From: Echria macrotheca
Taxonomy: Eukaryota > Ascomycota > Sordariomycetes > Sordariales > Schizotheciaceae
Direction: 5' to 3'
Length of the DNA: 64,000 bases
Assembly (NCBI GenBank): GCA_030411725.1
Contig: MU839828.1
Span: forward strand, 3,038,001-3,102,000
How positions within the stretch are numbered: position 1 is the first letter of the stretch; each line of letters opens with the position of its first letter. The position numbers were made by a program, and so were the translations under genes. This document shows positions 22,422 to 32,340 of the stretch, piece by piece. The notes below the pieces were generated by a model that saw only the letters and a program-made list of their open reading frames with translations, had not been told where the DNA came from and ran no database searches.

Positions 22422-23699
22422 ATGCCCTTCAACACGGAGCTGACTCGCCGGCTCGGCATAACAGGTACGTTGGCCTCGCTCGTCCGCAAATCAGTGGCGG
22501 CAGAAATCAGAGACATATCGGGCTGACACGCCGTTCGTCTTGCGACCCAAAGTGCCCGTCGTGCAGGGTGGTATGCAAGTAAGTTTGGGCTCGCAGAAGG
22601 AAGCATGCCGTTTCGGTGGCGGGCCGGGGCTAACGTGGCGGCTCCTCGACAGCATGTGGGATATGCCGAGCTGGCGAGCGCCGTGTCCAATGCGGGCGGC
22701 TTGGGCATCATCACCGCTCTCATCTGGCCCGAGCCGGAGGGACTCCGCCAGGAGATCCGGAAATGCAGGAAGCTAACGTCGCGGCCCTTTGCCGTGAACA
22801 TTACCCTCCTGCCGGCCCTTGTGCCTCCCGACTACGATGCCTACGCCCAGGTCGTCATCGACGAGGGTGTGAAGATTGTCGAGACAGCTGGCAACTCGCC
22901 AGGGCCTGTCATTGCCAAGCTCAAGAAGGCTGGCGTCATCGTCCTCCACAAGTGTACCACCATCAGACACGCACAGTCGGCCGTCAAGCTCGGCGTTGAT
23001 TTCCTCAGCATCGATGGGTTCGAGTGTGCCGGGTAGGTTCCTCTCCATATCATTCTTGTCCGCCCTGCTATTTCCCCAACTTTGTCTCGATGCCCAGGCT
23101 TTTCACCTTCATCCGGCATCGACAGACGCTGACATATTGCCACGCTTGGGAACAGCCACGTTGGTGAATCTGATATCACCAATTTCATCTTGCTCAGCAA
23201 AGCACGGCAGACGCTCAAGGTGCCGTTCATTGCGTCCGGTGGGTTTGCCGATGGGCAGGGTCTCGCTGCCGCACTCGCCCTGGGAGCCTGCGGCATCAAC
23301 ATGGGAACTCGGTTCCTTTGCACCGTCGAGAGTCCCATCCACCACAAGATCAAAGAGCAGATCGTGAAGGCCGACGAGACCGACACAGCTCTTGTTCTGC
23401 GGCGCTGGCGCAACACAACGCGTCTTTACAAGAACAAGGTCACGGAGCAAGCCCTCAAAGTTGAGCAGGAGAGCAAGACCGGCGAGTTTTCGGAGATTGC
23501 GCCCTTCGTCAGCGGGAAGCGTGGCCGCGAAGTCTTCTTGAACGGCGATCCGGAGTACGGAGTCTGGACGGCCGGCCAGGTCATGGGATTGATTCATGAC
23601 ATCCCGACCTGCAAGGTTCTCATTGAGAGAATCGAGAAGGAGGCAGAGCAGACGCTCAGGGAGAAGTTGGCGCTGTTTACCCCGTCATCCAAGCTGTAG
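22422..23699 (+). CDS. Nitronate monooxygenase (2-nitropropane dioxygenase family), peroxisomal signal
   Basis: Four exons: 22422-22464, 22553-22578, 22653-23032 and 23156-23699, giving 330 aa. The 26-bp exon 2 is needed: it joins LGIT to VPVVQGGMQ, the FMN-site start conserved in the family. Intron 1 (22465-22552) has a GCTGACAC branch and AAAG acceptor, intron 2 (22579-22652) a GCTAACG branch, and intron 3 (23033-23155) a GCTGACAT branch. Class I motifs are present: SNAGGLGI, KCTTIRHAQSA and GFECAGHVGE, whose His is the catalytic base. The enzyme oxidises propionate-3-nitronate and alkyl nitronates with FMN and O2. The C-terminus is SKL, a canonical type 1 peroxisomal targeting signal, and PEX11 is the next gene on the same strand. 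Confidence 0.92.
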
Positions 23700-24465
23700 A
23701 GTAGAAGGGATCTGTCACTATACATGGTGTAGAATAGCATTGAAATGATAGCCCAATTGGTCTACATGGACTTTTGGTGAGCTGGAGTGCCCGAGATGCC
23801 TCACAGTGTGCAATTTGGCCCCTGAGGAGTGTCACATGCAAGACGATTCCTCCTTGTGGCAACGAGCCACTCCACGCTCAAGGTCTACAAAACCAAACTC
23901 GGGTGGTTTTTATTTAACTCTGCTCAGACAGAGAGAAGTTCAAGAGATACTTGTTAGTTATACGTCCTTCACTTGAAGTGAAACCCGAAACAGGATGATG
24001 GTGACTTATCCCAAGGACTGGTTTAACCCTAACCCTGGCTCTACGGCGACCGGGATGACCCCTCCCGACCCCAGACGCGGCGGCGCTTTGCACCTCACAA
24101 AAGACCTCGGCATGTGCATCTGAAGCCGAGCGGAGCGACGTCGGCAAGTCGGGTGGCCAAGCCAACCCGCCGGCTTAAGTCCCCCTTTCTTTGATTCTAC
24201 CGTCTCGAGACCAATCCAACATACATTCCTTTACACGCGTCGTGTTATTCCCTTCTGTTGGTCAGCCTTCAAACCTTTCGTCATCAACCCGGGACGACGG
24301 CGCATAATTCAAAAACCGATTGACTGAAGCGAAACGAACGAACCCTCTGCGGCCAACATCCGCCTTCGCCCGCGCGAATTCGATTGCGAGCCGTAGAACG
24401 GTCGTCGCACCTGATATACACACTCAAACACATACAAAAAGGAGCAAAGAACCGGGATAGCAAAC
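23700..24465. promoter_or_regulatory. Intergenic upstream of PEX11 with a telomere-like box
   Basis: This 0.77-kb interval follows the nitronate monooxygenase stop and precedes PEX11. Two tandem AACCCT units lie at 24025-24036, identical to the fungal telomere repeat and similar to promoter telo-boxes. No gene is seen. Confidence 0.45.
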
Positions 24466-25255
24466 ATGGTCGCCGACACGCTCGTCTACCACCCGGCCGT
24501 GTCGCACTACCTCAAGTTCGTAGCGACGACGGTCGGGCGCGACAAGCTGCTGCGCACGGTGCAGTACTTTGCGCGCTTCTACGCCTGGTACCTGCTGCGG
24601 ACGAACCGGCCGCAGGCGGCGATCCAGCCGTGGGAGGCGGCCAAGAAGCAGTTCGGCCTGGTGCGCAAGGTGCTGCGGGCCGGCAAGAACGTCGAGCACC
24701 TGCGCGCGGCCGCCCAGGCCGCCGACAACAAGACGCTCGACCCGGTCCTGCGGTACGCCGCCGTCGGCCGCCAGCTCGGCTACGCCGGCTACCTGACGCT
24801 CGACCTGGCCACGCTGCTGGACGCCACGGGGATCCGCAAGAGCGCGAGCGCGAAAAAGTTCCAGCAGGAGGCGTACCGCTTCTGGGCTATGGGGATTGCC
24901 TGTAGTATCGTCGCGCAGACGTACACGCTCTACCAGCTGCGGCAGCGGGAGGCCAAGGTGGACCGTAAGGAGGGCGAGGGCGTCGTGGAGAGCAAGCGGA
25001 TTGCCATGTGAGTGTTTGCCACTCTGCCCTGTTGACTACCAAGGTATCTTTTGTCTGGTGTGTGTGTGTGCTGATGATGAGTTTGAAAATAGTGAGCGTG
25101 CTGCGAGCCGGTTGCAGCTGACTTCAGATCTGTGCGATATCACGGTCCCGGTATCCGCTCTGGCCTGGCTGTCTCTAGACGATGGAATTGTCGGTCTTGC
25201 CGGTACCGTGAGCAGTTTGATTGGTGTCTACCTGCAGTGGAAGAAGACTGCTTGA
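24466..25255 (+). CDS. PEX11: Peroxisomal membrane biogenesis protein Pex11
   Basis: Two exons: 24466-25007 and 25093-25255, giving 234 aa, the usual size for fungal Pex11. The 85-bp intron (25008-25092, GTGAGT...ATAG) splits an Ile codon between KRIA and ERAASRL. The N-terminus has the family pattern MVADTLVYHPAVSHYLKFV followed by GRDKLLRTVQYFARF, the amphipathic helix that remodels the peroxisomal membrane. The C-terminus (DGIVGLAGTVSSLIGVYLQW) is the conserved hydrophobic end. Function: peroxisome elongation and division. It lies 766 bp downstream of the SKL-tagged nitronate monooxygenase. Confidence 0.95.
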
Positions 25256-27344
25256 GGTTGAAAGTACAATTTCATAGGGTACTGGAGTGTGAGGCGGTTA
25301 TCTGCTGTTTTGATACCTTTTTCCTGTTTTGCGACTGCACAAGGCTACTGCTTTGCTAGATACAGTTCGGTTATTCTTGCATCTGGTGTGTAAATTGAGC
25401 AAAGTTCCTGAAGTGTAGTTTTCGTATATCGTAGTTGGTCTAGATCTGCGGCTTGGTATTCCGTAGGCTTAGGAACTTTTACTCCCCCACGTCGACACAC
25501 GTTGTATTAGAGTTCGGCCCCGGATCAACCACTTGGATCTCCTGGGAGCAGTCGATCGTCTTGATTCGCTGGACGGCAGGGAATCTCGCCTTTTGTTTGT
25601 ATCATCGATTACGTGTAAACCTTGTGGCTTTGCTCCGGATCAGAATCGTTCCGCTCGAGTTCTGCATATTTCTCCTCGGGATCGACACAGCTCAGCTTGT
25701 CAATGTATTACCCAATTATTGGTATCGAGAAGTTGCATCGCCACACCATCGTTCACCAATAACTATACCACGATTTCTATCGGGCTTTTGGAGTATCTGG
25801 GGCGAATTCGGTAAGGAAACACGTATTACTCCGTCCACGCTCGGTAGTCGAGTCGGCTTATGAGCAGAACGCAGCCATTGGTGCGAAAGAGATGTGAGCG
25901 AGCACGTGTTGAGCTACTTCTGACAGGGAGAGTACCGCAGGTACTCGTGAATAAGGGATTACTTCACTTTGTCTGTAAAGGAGCTAATCCGACCAATAGG
26001 TCGAGGAAGATCAGGCCGCTGAAGCTATCACCAACGCATTTTTGGTCAACTGTAACGTTTTATACGTCACTCTTGCATGCCTTCCAGCCCAGGTGAATTG
26101 CTGTTTCAAACATCAGATACGCCCCTCGATAGTTTAAACCGGTAATTGCTTTGGGTTGTGCGTGTTTATCGTGGAGTGGATAGCACTCTTCCTGCTGCTG
26201 TCGAGAAGAGTCCCTTTACAGACAGCACTCATAGTCCTTTAGTGGGCTCGCCTGTGAAGGCCAGGTTGTAATATTTTATTCGCGAGTACATGATGGGCCC
26301 GAGGGTTGATGATTCATGACCAGTACATAAAGCGAAAGTCCACTTACAATTGGCGCGATGTCGCTCCGGCTGAAGTACAAATTTTCAGCTTCCAGATCGT
26401 AGAGCAAAAGCTGGCGGTAGGGCGGGGCGGGGGAACAAGAAGATGATGTCAGTCCAGCCCGTCTAATCCCTTCCAGGCACAACCATGCCCCAAACAGGAA
26501 CATGCGGGGCTTGATTTGCCAGCACGACCCCTCTGTACCTGGCCTGTCGCGTGCGATCCATGACGGTTTCACCGCCAAATTGGGAGCTTCGTCAACGACG
26601 TAGGGGCTTGGCATGGCAGATTGTCCAACTCGATAGGCCCCAGCTCAGGACAGCTGCTTGATGCTAAGTAATCAACATGGAAGATATCTAGGAACTTTGG
26701 ATGTGGCAGTGCAATCGGTTCCTGAACCCGGAGGGGACTTTTGTGCTGACGAGTCGAGGCAAACGCCACCAGAGCTGGACTGGAATGCGTTGCACCGAGG
26801 CCGAATGATGATATGCCGAAGAGTGAAGGAGCCCAATGGGCGATACAAAAGCTCAATGGCTCGGCAGTGGGCAGTCTTTCCTGGCCCAGTCTCGCCAGCC
26901 ACTTTCTGAAACGTCGCCGAGCTGTTACCTGTTTGTTTCTTGACTGGTCGCCCCGCTATCTAAGCGCATCCCAGAGAAGACAGCCACAAAACCCCCCCTC
27001 TTCTTCCTCTAACCTCAGTCTGCTCCGCGACAGACCACAACTGTAACTGCCCGTGATCGCAATCGGGACGCCTCTCGCTCGCAACCGCCACTCGCTCTTC
27101 CCCTGACAGCTGCAGGACCAGCAGGATCTATAGATACCCGGGCTTCCTGTTCCTCGCACGCAGCGCAAAGAGGGGTGTCCAACCGAAGCAGCAGACCCAG
27201 CTGATCGCGAAGCCCCAGAGCTCCAATCCATGATCCAAGCTTCCGAGCGCATACCGCAATAACGTTGAATGAGGTCTAGGACGCCTCTCCTAATCAATTG
27301 GCCCATTCCGACATAGCATCTGTCTGTTCTTGACGGCTGACGAC
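25256..27344. other. Gene-free interval, 2.1 kb
   Basis: The first part is the PEX11 3' region and the last few hundred bases are the promoter of the type III polyketide synthase gene. Open frames at 25453-25863 and 26276-26614 show no motif and are not supported. Confidence 0.5.
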
Positions 27345-28815
27345 ATGGCTGGACCCCGCGCTCAAGGAGAGCTGGGCCTCTCCATCACAGGGCTCGGGTC
27401 GCAATACCCTCCCTATTCACTCCCTCCCTCGGCGGTCGAGACGCTTGCGAAGCGATTCTACCCGGATTCGCCAGCGTATGCCTACCGGAACCCCCCTGAA
27501 TATCCCATGTTGACCAAAACGTAGCATGCAAAAGGTGCTCTCAATCAACCGATTCACCGGCATTGACCAGCGCTCGTCGATCGGAGAACCCGACCATCCA
27601 ATCGTCAATGGCCCAACGGCACCGAGCATCGCCGAGCTTAACAAGGTCTTCATGGACGACGGTGTCCCGTTAGCTGTGAGCGCATCCCGCCAGGCCCTCA
27701 CCGAGGCTCGAATCTCGGCCGAGCAGGTCACCCACATGGTGTCGACAACATGCACGAACTCGGCCAACCCAGGCTATGACCACTTCGTTGCGCGGCAACT
27801 TGGGCTGCGCCCAACGACTGAGAAGGTGTTGCTGCACGGCGTTGGTTGTAGCGGAGGGCTGGCGGCGCTCCGTACCGCCGCCAACCTCTGCCTCGGCCAC
27901 GCCATGCGCGGGCTGCCGGCGCGCATTCTTGTGGTAGCTCTTGAGGTCAGCACGACGCTGGTGCGCAGCGAGCTGGATAGCATCAACGAACTGCAGGAGA
28001 CGCGCATTGGTGTGGCTCTGTTCAGCGACTGCGCCGGCGCCATGATTCTGAGCAATGGCATCCCCTTCAGCCCGGCCGAGCCAGAAACGGAAGCCATATA
28101 CGACTTGCTCGGGTGGGAACACCAGGTCATACCGGAAACGGAGGGGGATCTCGGCTTCGACGTCGATCCGGCCGGCTGGAAAGTCGTCCTAACGCCACGC
28201 GTGCCAAACCTCACACAATCGGTCCTCGAGCCAAGCTATAACAGCCTTTTTTCGAACCTCTCGCGCCTGTTGCCTTCACAGTATCGGACCGCTGCCGACT
28301 TCGACTGGGCGATGCACCCCGGCGGTGCGACGATCTTGACGGGCGCCGAAAAGGCCCTAGGCCTGAAGCCTGAGCACATGCGCGCCAGCTATGACACGTA
28401 CATCAACCATGGCAACAGCAGTTCGGCCACCATCATCAGCGTGCTCAACCGGCTACGCGCCAAGGACATGGACGAGATGACGCCCGATGGACGGGGGCCG
28501 CGGGATCATATAGTAGGGTGCGCCTTTGGACCGGGCATCACGGTCGAGATGTGTATGCTGCGGAGGAACCTCGCGCCGGGCCGGAGGAACAACATGACGG
28601 GGTTGCAGACGCCACCGGAGACGGAAAGCGAGTCGAGCGAGGCTGGGGGGCCGAGTAGCGAGAACGGGGACGACCGGACAAGTGAGGTCGGGGAAGAGGG
28701 TGAGCCATTAGCGGGGAACCACGGTGCAACGGCGGGGCGGCTGGAACCGGCAAAAGGGGAAGAGGCCGAGGCGGCGTTTATTAGCGAGGCGTTGGACAGC
28801 GTCGAGCTGGATTAG
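27345..28815 (+). CDS. Type III polyketide synthase (chalcone-synthase-like, ORAS type)
   Basis: Two exons: 27345-27475 and 27525-28815, giving 473 aa. The 49-bp intron (GTATGC...CGTAG, TTGACC branch) gives the conserved join FYPDSPA-MQKVLSINRFTGID; without it the frame stops. The catalytic triad is complete: Cys152 in HGVGCSGGLAALR, His308 in WAMHPGGAT and Asn341 in INHGNSSSAT. Spacing fits fungal alkylresorcylic-acid synthases such as Neurospora ORAS (Cys152/His305/Asn338 in that enzyme). Such enzymes extend fatty acyl-CoA starters with malonyl-CoA to resorcinols, resorcylic acids and pyrones. After about residue 395 there is an acidic, Gly/Glu-rich tail of about 80 residues outside the fold. 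Neighbours are a permease and a P450, a possible small biosynthetic group. Confidence 0.93.
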
Positions 28816-29169
28816 AATTCGGTTTGTCGGGAGATATGGGGGTTTGCGTATATGGATACTATGTTACGTGGGCATGCGTTAGGACAGTTGAGCGTTATTT
28901 ATGGATGATACCAGGGCTCGCATGCGAGCCAGCATTCGAGAGCAGCATCACCATCTACATATTCAGACGTAGCTAAATCACCCAGAGGGATGGATAGTAC
29001 CGGTTATACCTTGATAACTCGCTGGATACATTCTACTCGTATGTAATGAGCTACGAATAGACACCCACGCCATTTCCGGGTATAGAACTAATACGAAATC
29101 CGACCCTAGACACCATCATTATAGACTCCCATACAGTATATATCAACTCCCTCAGAAAACAGCCATTAA
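28816..29169. other. Convergent intergenic region
   Basis: This interval of 354 bp lies between the 3' ends of the type III PKS gene (+) and the permease gene (-). Nothing beyond likely 3' UTR sequence is seen. Confidence 0.5.
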
Positions 29170-30986
29170 TCAAGCCTTGAGCTCCTTCTCCCCAACACCC
29201 GACTCCACGCTCTCCCCCTTCCGCAGCCCCAGCTGGCGGGTATCATACCCATGCTCCTCCAGGAAAGCGCGGAACCTCACATCCTCATGGGTGATGGTAT
29301 CCTGGCCGATATGCGGCAGGAAAGCCAAGACCAAAACCGCGCTGAGGATGCACAGACTGCTCGACACCCAGAAGGGGTACTGCGCCGACAACGTCTCCGA
29401 GTCGCCTCCGGCGGCAATAATATAAGGAAACACGTACGTGCCGACGAAGGCGCCGATCTTGCCTATCGCCGCCGCGATGCCGTAGTACTGTCCGCGCACG
29501 CCGGTGGCGCTCGTTTTTGCGGCCAGCAGGCCGATGTTGTTGCCCGGGCCGAGTTCGCCCAGGGACTGAAAGATGCCGTAGACGACGGCGAAGGCGCCGA
29601 CCATGCTCGGCTGCGCGAGGCGCGTGTAGCAGCCCGCCATTATGAAGCCTACTATCCCTTGGAGAGAAACGCCGAGGGCGAGGGCGTAGCGCGGGCCGAT
29701 CCAGTCGGAGACTGGCGCGCCGAGCATGGTGCCGGGGATGTAGAACAGGTTGATGACCGTGTTCCAGCCGAAGACGGTGGTCAGGGCGGCCGTGGAGGTG
29801 TCGAATATGTTGGCTAGGATTGTGGGGGAGTAGATTGAGAAGGAGTAGGCTGAGAACTTTTTTTTTGCAACTTTTGTTAATATAGGTGAAGCAAGGAAGG
29901 GGGACGGTGGGGAAACGGGGGTGGTGTTGGTGGTGGTGGTGGTGGTATGAGAATAAAATAGGATGGGTAAAAAACATACGTCGTAGATGAACCAGACTAG
30001 GCTGACGATAAACAGACGGAAGCCGTAGAAGCGGAGAACGAGCAGATACGGGGTCTTGGCGTATTTCATGCTGTTGCGCTGAAACTCCTCGGGCTCCTTG
30101 ATGAAGAGCCGGATGACGAAGAGCACGAGCGGGAAAACGACGCCAATCCCTAAACTGGTCCGCCAGATGGTGCTGAGGTGGTCGTTATGGCAGGCTGCAG
30201 CGACGACGTAGGGGACGAAGGCGCCAATGACAAAACCCTGTGTGATTCTGTTAGATTTTCTGGAAGAACAAGAGAGATACTAAGAATATACATACCCAGT
30301 CGATCATGGTGTTGGTGAAGAGGATGAACCACGTGTTGCGCGTGCCCGACTTGAGCTCGCCCGTCGACTCGGCACAGCCCACGCTGCCGGCAGGATACTC
30401 GCCGCCGATGCCGATTCCGACCTGTTATTTATGTGTTAGTAACGGACCCAAAGGGGTCGGTCCATGGGAGGGAGAAATTACAAAGAACCGCCACGCCGTC
30501 AGGATGTTGAACATGCCGATCGTGTCGCCGTGGTAGTACGACCCGGCCGTGAGCGCGGTAAAGATGATCAGGATGCCCGTTGAGAGGACGAGCGAGTTCG
30601 TTCTCGACCAGTTATCCGACAGATATCCAAAGGCGAGCTGGCCGACGACGGTACCAGCGAAAGCGATGTCGCCGAGGTAGTGCTTGGCGTTTGAGGTCTT
30701 CCACACGTCGCCATACTGGATGGCTAGGATGGTGACGACGGAGCCGATGACCTTTTACATAGAACATACATACTCCGTCAGTCTCATAGCACACACTCCA
30801 ATTGGTCCCAGTTTTATTTTATTTTCATCTTTCTCTTACATTGTTGATGTAGCCATCCGAGAATAAACCGGCACCGCAGGCAATCACGGGCAGGATGGCT
30901 TTCCTGAACGGCTGCTGGGCCACGATCGACTCCTCGTTGTTGTCGACCACCTCTGGGGGGTCGTCCTTCTTTTTGCGACCAAACAT
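29170..30986 (-). CDS. MFS permease, glycerophosphoinositol (Git1)-like
   Basis: Five exons: 30986-30840, 30751-30482, 30421-30296, 30237-29980 and 29856-29170, all joined in phase 0, giving 495 aa. The sequence begins MFGRKKKDDPPE, then has FSDGYINN-VIGSVV (TM1), the A-loop GQLAFGYLSDNWSR, GIGIGGEYPAGSV and the second-half loop DWIGPRYAL; about 12 membrane segments are present. The GIGIGGEYP motif and overall pattern fit the phosphate/organophosphate H+ symporter branch that includes yeast Git1, which imports glycerophosphoinositol. The start is uncertain: an acceptor-like TTAG lies just upstream, and an in-frame TPRSFRN would precede MFGRKKK, so a short 5' exon may be missing. It lies between the type III PKS and P450 genes. 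Confidence 0.85.
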
Positions 30987-32340
30987 GTTGCGGAAGCTGC
31001 GCGGGGTCTAACAGGAAGGATGGAAGATGCAGGAACAGAGCTTGAGATGCCCGTCCACAGCTTTGATCGGCGGGAGGGTAATTCTAGGTATAAGAGAGGT
31101 GGCGGGGTAGGAAGAGCTCGAGAGAGTTGGCCGAGTGTGACGGTAGCAGACGGGGGGTAGCTCTCCTCAAATGTAACTGGGGAAGAGGGGATGCAGGTAG
31201 GAAGCTCGGGCGATCCCTGTGCTTTCCTCGATCCAGCTCGGGGACCTTTGGGTCTAGTAGTAGAAGTCATTGCTGCATGTGCAATGTAACCCTTCCGACG
31301 AACCTGCCTCCCGTATTTTTTTATCTACACTAGAGCATGATCTGGCGCAGGGTTGCATGAGAGCCGAGGCGTCGGTCCACGCCGAAAAGATATGAGATGG
31401 CTGCCATGGATAAGCTTATTGTCGCCATGCTGTCAGTCCACACCATGTGGCTCTTGATCAGACTGTACCTAATCACCCTGCTGAGACAACTACCCAGACT
31501 TCCCTTTTGCGAGAATCATGGTGGACGGCAAACCGCAAAAACTGGCCGCCGAAAAGGCTAACCAAGGCAGTTAGTGGAAAGGCCCGAGGAATGAGCAGGT
31601 GACGTCGAGGCGCACGGGACAAGAAACGCCTCGCGAAGCTTGGACAGTTGAACAAGCTTCGGGCGTTTCCTACTTGGTCTTGGCGCGACGCCCCCAAGCC
31701 ACCCCGCCAACTGCCCCGCTCTTTTGTTCTCTTTCCCCAGCTTCCTTCGCTCTGCAACAAGAGGTCATTCTCCAACACAAACTGCGCTAGCATTGGTGGT
31801 TCTAAGCTACTATCACCATTGTAGCAGATGGAGTAGCATCACTGCATGCAGTGGGCCGCATCCAAGCTGCACGGAATTGTCCCGAGGCAACAGCGGTGGT
31901 CGGCAGCAGGTCCCCAGAAGGGTGACCGACAGCTTTCTCGGACATGTCCGAGCTGTGTGCGGAACCACCAACAGCTGGGAAGGGTAACTTTCAAGACAGT
32001 TTATCAGGTGCCGCCGAAGCAATGCCGCTGCCGCCCACACACCTCCTTCCCGAACCAGTCTTGTTAACCCCGTCAGCCAAGCCGAGCCGGTCGCCAATGG
32101 CCGGGAAAGCAAACCCCCACGTGTTGCGGCTCTTGGCCGACGACGTCTCTCGCAAGTTTTGTTCGCTTTTTCCCATTCGCGGTGATGTCTGAGAAGGGAC
32201 TGTGAGAGATCCAGACAGTTCTGTCAAATATGCATTGTACTCGTAACGCACAGAAAAGGGCCATCCCGGTGGCACGGATAATGGATGGGACCGCATGAGT
32301 TTGTGGTGCACCAGCGGATCCCATCACGTTGGGATCATAG
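30987..32340. other. Gene-free interval, 1.35 kb
   Basis: Contains the permease promoter (left) and the P450 3' region (right). An open frame at 30884-31270 could contribute a small 5' exon to the permease but has no good donor. Nothing else is supported. Confidence 0.45.

Noticed and set aside
27476..27524. Frameshift in the type III PKS gene
   Set aside because: A 49-bp intron with GTATGC donor, TTGAC branch and TAG acceptor removes the stop and restores the conserved sequence.
30884..31270. Upstream coding exon of the Git1-like permease
   Set aside because: No acceptable 5' splice donor follows the ATG at 31270; the permease start at 30986 is simpler, though a short extra exon remains possible.
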